Assembly: GCA_031280075.1 (NCBI GenBank)
Contig: JAITHG010000112.1
Coordinates: 1 to 9,673 of the forward strand
Length of the DNA stretch: 9,673 nt
Direction of reading: 5' to 3'
From: Eubacteriales Family XIII. Incertae Sedis bacterium
GTDB lineage: Bacteria > Bacillota_A > Clostridia > Peptostreptococcales > Anaerovoracaceae
Under the pieces are notes generated by a model. It did no database searches. It worked only from the letters and a program-made list of their open reading frames with translations, and was not told the origin of the DNA. Numbering within the stretch: the stretch's first letter is position 1; each line of letters opens with the position of its first letter. This document shows positions 5,942-9,673 of this stretch, in pieces. The position numbers were made by a program, and so were the translations under genes.

Positions 5942-8851
5942 TTGAGAAATCATAGCATCCTGAAAACCATTATTGTCCCGTTGCTTGCGGTGCTGGTGCT
6001 GGGCGTTGCATCGCAAACTTTTCTTGTATCCAAGACGACGATCGACTCTGCGGATGCCGTCTCGCTTCGCATGGCTGAGGACGGCACCAACCGTTACGTC
6101 AGCCTCTTCGAGCAGGTCGGGCTTGAGAGCTATTCCATCCCGACGATGCTTGCCTACGCCATAGAGAGCGTGGCCTTAAAACCTGGTGGGCGCGGGCTTG
6201 CGGTGGAGCACATGAAGGAGCAGCTCCATGCAAGTTCGGACGTCGTCGGGATCTGGGCATGCTATGAACCGGATGCCTTCGACGGCCCGGACGAGGTGCA
6301 AGCGTCCCAGCGTCCCTATGAAAACCATGAGGGGCGCTTTGTCCCGAACATATATACAGCCTCCGAGTCGGGCAGCATCACGGTCGCCCACCTGGCCGAC
6401 TTCGACGACCCCGAACGAGGAGCCTATTATCAAAGGACGAAGTCCACGCAGAAGCCTTCTGTGACCGGTCCCTTCCTCTATGAGGCGGGGGGGGCGGACC
6501 GGATGTTTTGCACGATTGCCGTCCCCATCTTCCGTAGCGGTCTCTTCGTCGGCGCGGCGGGTGTCGACATTTCGCTCGATGCCCTCGCCGGCATGGTGGC
6601 TGCGGACAGTATGCTCGGAGAGGGCTATTTCTTCGCCGTGACCGGTGAGGGGGACTTCATCGTCCCGCCCTCCCCTGCACAGCTGCTGCACCCCTACACC
6701 GAAACATGGATGGGCATGTTCGAGCAGCAGATCGAAGAACTGCTGGATGGAGGCAGCATGCAGCAGTTGCGCGTCGTCGACCCGGGCATCGGTGAAGAAG
6801 TGATCTTTACAGCGGGCTCTGTCCACTTCGCGCGCGCCGAAACACCTTGGATCATAGGCAGCATCATGCCCATCTCGGACGTGAATGCGCCTGCGAAGTC
6901 GTTGACGCTGACCATCCTCGCCATTGGTGTCTTCCTCATCTTGCTTGTCTCCGCCCTCATCCTGTTCGTCATCAGGAAAAACTTGGGTGAACTGCCCACC
7001 CTAACAGGTGTGGCAGAAAAACTGGCGGACGGTGACATCAACGTTCGGCTGAGCCGCGTGCCCGCCGACAAGACGGCGAACGAGATAGACCGGCTCAAAC
7101 AGTCCTTCGAGCGCCTGATACGCCAGACGCAGGTGCAGGTAGCCGACGTGCAGCGCGTCGCCAGTGGCGACTACAGCTTCGAGATCACTCCCCAAGGCGA
7201 GCACGACCTACTGGGCATCGCCCTCAGCCAGATGGTCGGTGCCCTGAACGAGATGCACCAGGGGCTGACAAAGGCGCGGCATGCCGCCGAACGTGAGCGC
7301 GAAAAGGCAGAGAAGGCGAACCGGGCGAAGGACATCTTCCTGGCGCAGATGAGCAATGAGATGCGCACACCGCTCAACGCCGTGATCGGGTTGTCGGAGC
7401 TGCTCCTCGAGGAAGGCAATCCGTCAAGTGATAACCTTGACGCAGAAGCGAGGGCGGACATCGAGGAGATCTACGCATCCGGTGTTGCGCTGCTCAGCCT
7501 CGTCGGGGACATACTCGACCTTGCACGCACGAATTCCGGAGATCTGCGTCCCATCTCTGCGGAATACGATGTACCGAGCATCATCAACGACACGATGACG
7601 ATGAACGCCCTGCACATAGGGAACAAACCATTGGATTTCAGGCTGGAAGTGGACGAGACGATCCCGAGCAGGCTTTGCGGTGATGCCCTGCGCATCAAGC
7701 AGGTCTGGAGCAACCTGCTCGACAACGCATTCAAGTTCACGAAGAAGGGCAGCGTGGTCTTCCGGGTCTCCTGGAAGAAGAGCACGGACGACGAAAGCGT
7801 CTGGCTCTTGGCAGAAGTGGAAGACACGGGCATCGGGATCCGCAAGGAGGAGCTCGGCAAGATCTTTTCCGAGACCGAAAAGGTCGCTTCAGAGCTGAAG
7901 ACGAGGTACCGCGGCACCGGCATAGGCCTACCTCTCGCGCGCCGCCTGACCGAGCTGATGGGCGGAACCATAAGCGCGGAGAGCGAGTACGGGAAGGGGA
8001 GCCTGTTCCGCATCAGCATCCGGCAGCAGCGCGTCTCGTCCGCCCCGATCGGGCAGCAGGTCGCCGAGGCGCTCACGCACTTCCGGCATGCGGCGGACAA
8101 GAGGCTGCGCGGAGAGCGTATCATCCGCCCCGACCTTTCCCACGCGCGCGTCCTCGTAGTGGACGACGTATCCACAAACCTCACCATCGCCAAGGGTCTC
8201 CTGAAACCCTACCGCATGGTGATCGACACAGCTAGAAACGGGCAAGAGGCGGTAGAACTCGTCCGGTGTGGCGTACCGAAATACGATGCCATCTTCATGG
8301 ATCATATGATGCCCGAAATGGACGGGGTCGAGGCAGTGCGTATCATCCGCGAGGAAATCGGCACAGATTATGCCGCTTCCGTCCCCATTATCGCCCTCAC
8401 TGCAAATGCCCTGGAAGGCAGTAAGGAGATGTTCCTGCGTAGCGGTTTCCAGCACTTCCTTGCAAAGCCCATTGACGTGCTTGCGCTCGACGCGGCTGTA
8501 CGCAGGTGGGTGCTGGGCGTGGACAACAGCACAGAGAGCGCACAGACCAGGCTCTCCTTCGATGCCGCAGCGCCTTCCGCGCCCATCGCATCCCTCCCGC
8601 CCTCGCCCCCTGCTCCCACGAACCCTACCATTGAGAGACCGACCCGCCAGACACCTGACAGCGAAACGCTCTCAGACCTCCTGCGCGCCTGCATGCTCTT
8701 CGATGTCGAGAGGATGAACAACGCCCTCGCGGCGCTCGATATGTATCGGTACCGCGAGGGCGAAGGGTTGGTGCAGTGGCTCAAGGCAAAGGCCGCCGTC
8801 ATGAGCTTCCGCGCGATGGCGGAACGCCTGCGCGAAGAGCTGCACAACTGA
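5942..8851 (+). CDS. Hybrid sensor-histidine-kinase-like protein with Asn in place of the phosphoacceptor His
   Basis: This 969-residue protein starts at TTG; an in-frame TAG lies two codons upstream, and the first membrane span (about 7-27) begins right after the start. An extracytoplasmic dCache/PDC-type sensor domain (about 35-315), a second span (about 321-343), one clear and one probable HAMP unit (about 344-440) and a charged coiled coil follow. The HisKA H-box reads FLAQMSNEMRTPLNAVIG, so the canonical His is Asn472 (AAT at 7355-7357). The ATP-binding domain keeps the N-box (NLLDNAFKFT), G1 (DTGIGI, 628-633) and G2 (GTGIGL, 658-663). The receiver domain (about 735-857) keeps D741/D742, phosphoacceptor D787, T820 and K842. 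A Pro-rich linker (about 875-905) leads to a helical tail without an Hpt-type His. Conventional autophosphorylation at the H-box should not occur. It may be a pseudokinase acting by ATP binding, dimerising with another kinase, or receiving phosphate from elsewhere. The ligand is unknown and no partner regulator is nearby. Confidence 0.93.
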   Translation: MRNHSILKTIIVPLLAVLVLGVASQTFLVSKTTIDSADAVSLRMAEDGTNRYVSLFEQVGLESYSIPTMLAYAIESVALKPGGRGLAVEHMKEQLHASSDVVGIWACYEPDAFDGPDEVQASQRPYENHEGRFVPNIYTASESGSITVAHLADFDDPERGAYYQRTKSTQKPSVTGPFLYEAGGADRMFCTIAVPIFRSGLFVGAAGVDISLDALAGMVAADSMLGEGYFFAVTGEGDFIVPPSPAQLLHPYTETWMGMFEQQIEELLDGGSMQQLRVVDPGIGEEVIFTAGSVHFARAETPWIIGSIMPISDVNAPAKSLTLTILAIGVFLILLVSALILFVIRKNLGELPTLTGVAEKLADGDINVRLSRVPADKTANEIDRLKQSFERLIRQTQVQVADVQRVASGDYSFEITPQGEHDLLGIALSQMVGALNEMHQGLTKARHAAEREREKAEKANRAKDIFLAQMSNEMRTPLNAVIGLSELLLEEGNPSSDNLDAEARADIEEIYASGVALLSLVGDILDLARTNSGDLRPISAEYDVPSIINDTMTMNALHIGNKPLDFRLEVDETIPSRLCGDALRIKQVWSNLLDNAFKFTKKGSVVFRVSWKKSTDDESVWLLAEVEDTGIGIRKEELGKIFSETEKVASELKTRYRGTGIGLPLARRLTELMGGTISAESEYGKGSLFRISIRQQRVSSAPIGQQVAEALTHFRHAADKRLRGERIIRPDLSHARVLVVDDVSTNLTIAKGLLKPYRMVIDTARNGQEAVELVRCGVPKYDAIFMDHMMPEMDGVEAVRIIREEIGTDYAASVPIIALTANALEGSKEMFLRSGFQHFLAKPIDVLALDAAVRRWVLGVDNSTESAQTRLSFDAAAPSAPIASLPPSPPAPTNPTIERPTRQTPDSETLSDLLRACMLFDVERMNNALAALDMYRYREGEGLVQWLKAKAAVMSFRAMAERLREELHN

Positions 8852-8859
8852 CCGGGGCG

Positions 8860-9673
8860 CTATACGTTCTCCCGGATCGCCTCCTCGAAGAGATCCAGCC
8901 CCTTGGCGAGCTGCTCGTCCGTCACGCAGAGCGGGCAGAGGAAGCGGATGACGTTGCCGAACGTGCCGGCACTCTCGAGGACCAGCCCCTTCTGCACTGC
9001 TGTGTTTACGATCTTGCCGACGATCTCTGCGTTCGGTGTCTTCTTTGCGTCCTTGACGAACTCGATGCCCATCATCGCACCCGTGCCGCGCACGTCGCCG
9101 ATGACATCGAAGCTGTCCTTCCACTGGCCGAAGCGCTTCATGCAGACATCCGCGATCTTCAGAGCCTTGCCGGGGTAGTCGTCGCGCTCCATGACCTCGA
9201 GGACCTTCAGCGCCGCCGCACAGGCGACCGCGTTGCCGCAGTACGTCCCACCGATCGTGCCGCCGGGCACCTTGTCCATGACCTCCTTCGAGGCGACGAC
9301 ACCCGAGAGCGGCAGCCCACCCGCGACCGACTTCGCGAAGGTCATGATGTCAGGCTCGCAGCCTGCATCCTTGTAATACTCCGAGGCGAACATGCGCCCG
9401 CTGCGTGCAAAGCCCGTCTGCACCTCGTCCGTAACCAGCAGGATGCCGTTGTCGTCGCAGATCTTCCGCACGGCTTTGACCCACTCGAGCGGCGCGGGGA
9501 TGAAGCCGCCCTCGCCCTGGACAGGCTCGAACACGATGGCTGCCACGTACTTCGCGGGGCTGTGCGTCTCGAAGACGGACTCGAGCCGCTCGATGTAGAA
9601 GTCCACTGCTTCCGCCTCACTCATGCCCTGCGGGGCGCGGTAGAGGTAGGGGAACTCGGCACGGTAGATGCCG
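8860..9673 (-). CDS. gabT: 4-aminobutyrate aminotransferase, C-terminal part (runs off the right edge)
   Basis: The reading frame enters from the right edge (GIYRAEFPYLYRAPQG...) and ends at TAG (8860-8862), giving about 270 C-terminal residues. It is a class III PLP-dependent aminotransferase. The motif VTDEVQTGFARSG supplies the PLP-ring Asp, and TFAKSVAGGLPLSGVV carries the Schiff-base Lys (codon 9331-9333). The segment GGTYCGNAVACAAALKVLE and the ending IGDVRGTGAMMGIEF follow E. coli GabT closely. The reaction moves the amino group of 4-aminobutyrate to 2-oxoglutarate, giving succinate semialdehyde and glutamate. A related omega-aminotransferase specificity (for example 5-aminovalerate) cannot be excluded. 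It converges on the kinase gene with 8 bases between stop codons. Its start and promoter lie outside the window. Confidence 0.92.
   Translation of the reverse strand, partial: GIYRAEFPYLYRAPQGMSEAEAVDFYIERLESVFETHSPAKYVAAIVFEPVQGEGGFIPAPLEWVKAVRKICDDNGILLVTDEVQTGFARSGRMFASEYYKDAGCEPDIMTFAKSVAGGLPLSGVVASKEVMDKVPGGTIGGTYCGNAVACAAALKVLEVMERDDYPGKALKIADVCMKRFGQWKDSFDVIGDVRGTGAMMGIEFVKDAKKTPNAEIVGKIVNTAVQKGLVLESAGTFGNVIRFLCPLCVTDEQLAKGLDLFEEAIRENV

Overview
The window reads as chromosomal DNA from a GC-rich relative of the Firmicutes. I would guess Negativicutes (Selenomonas-like), but this is an inference. The reasons are strong AGGAGG-type ribosome binding sites, two TTG start codons, a tRNA gene that encodes its own CCA end, a YfiB/YfiC-like (LmrCD-type) exporter pair under a MarR regulator, and the style of the sensor kinase. 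I see no insertion sequence, phage gene, CRISPR array or recombinase.

Layout. 1-306: a tRNA-Gly(CCC) gene with its own promoter and an intrinsic terminator. 414-539: an unrecognised 31-residue membrane-type small ORF with a near-perfect ribosome binding site, ending in a GC-rich hairpin. 571-5659, all on the minus strand and transcribed right to left: a cytoplasmic glycerophosphodiester phosphodiesterase, a MarR-family repressor, then two ABC exporter half-transporters whose stop and start codons overlap. 5660-5941: a divergent intergenic region. 5942-8851 (plus): a 969-residue hybrid sensor-kinase-like protein. 8860 to the right edge (minus): the C-terminal part of a 4-aminobutyrate aminotransferase, convergent with the kinase.

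How the genes work together. The clearest circuit is the MarR/exporter unit. A strong promoter in front of marR has its -35 hexamer inside the last two codons of the phosphodiesterase gene. Two near-identical palindromes (GGTTCA-N3-TGAACC) lie at the marR promoter and just upstream of the first exporter gene. This fits a repressor that controls both itself and the exporter. The exporter is a textbook asymmetric heterodimer: one nucleotide-binding domain lacks the catalytic Glu and the switch His, while the other keeps both but has an altered signature motif.

The most unusual gene is the hybrid kinase. Its ATP-binding and receiver domains look intact, but the phosphoacceptor His of the H-box is Asn (residue 472). 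It has no recognisable output domain, no Hpt His and no partner regulator in the window. I did not find a clearly new multi-gene system; the best leads are this kinase, the paired operators and the small membrane ORF.
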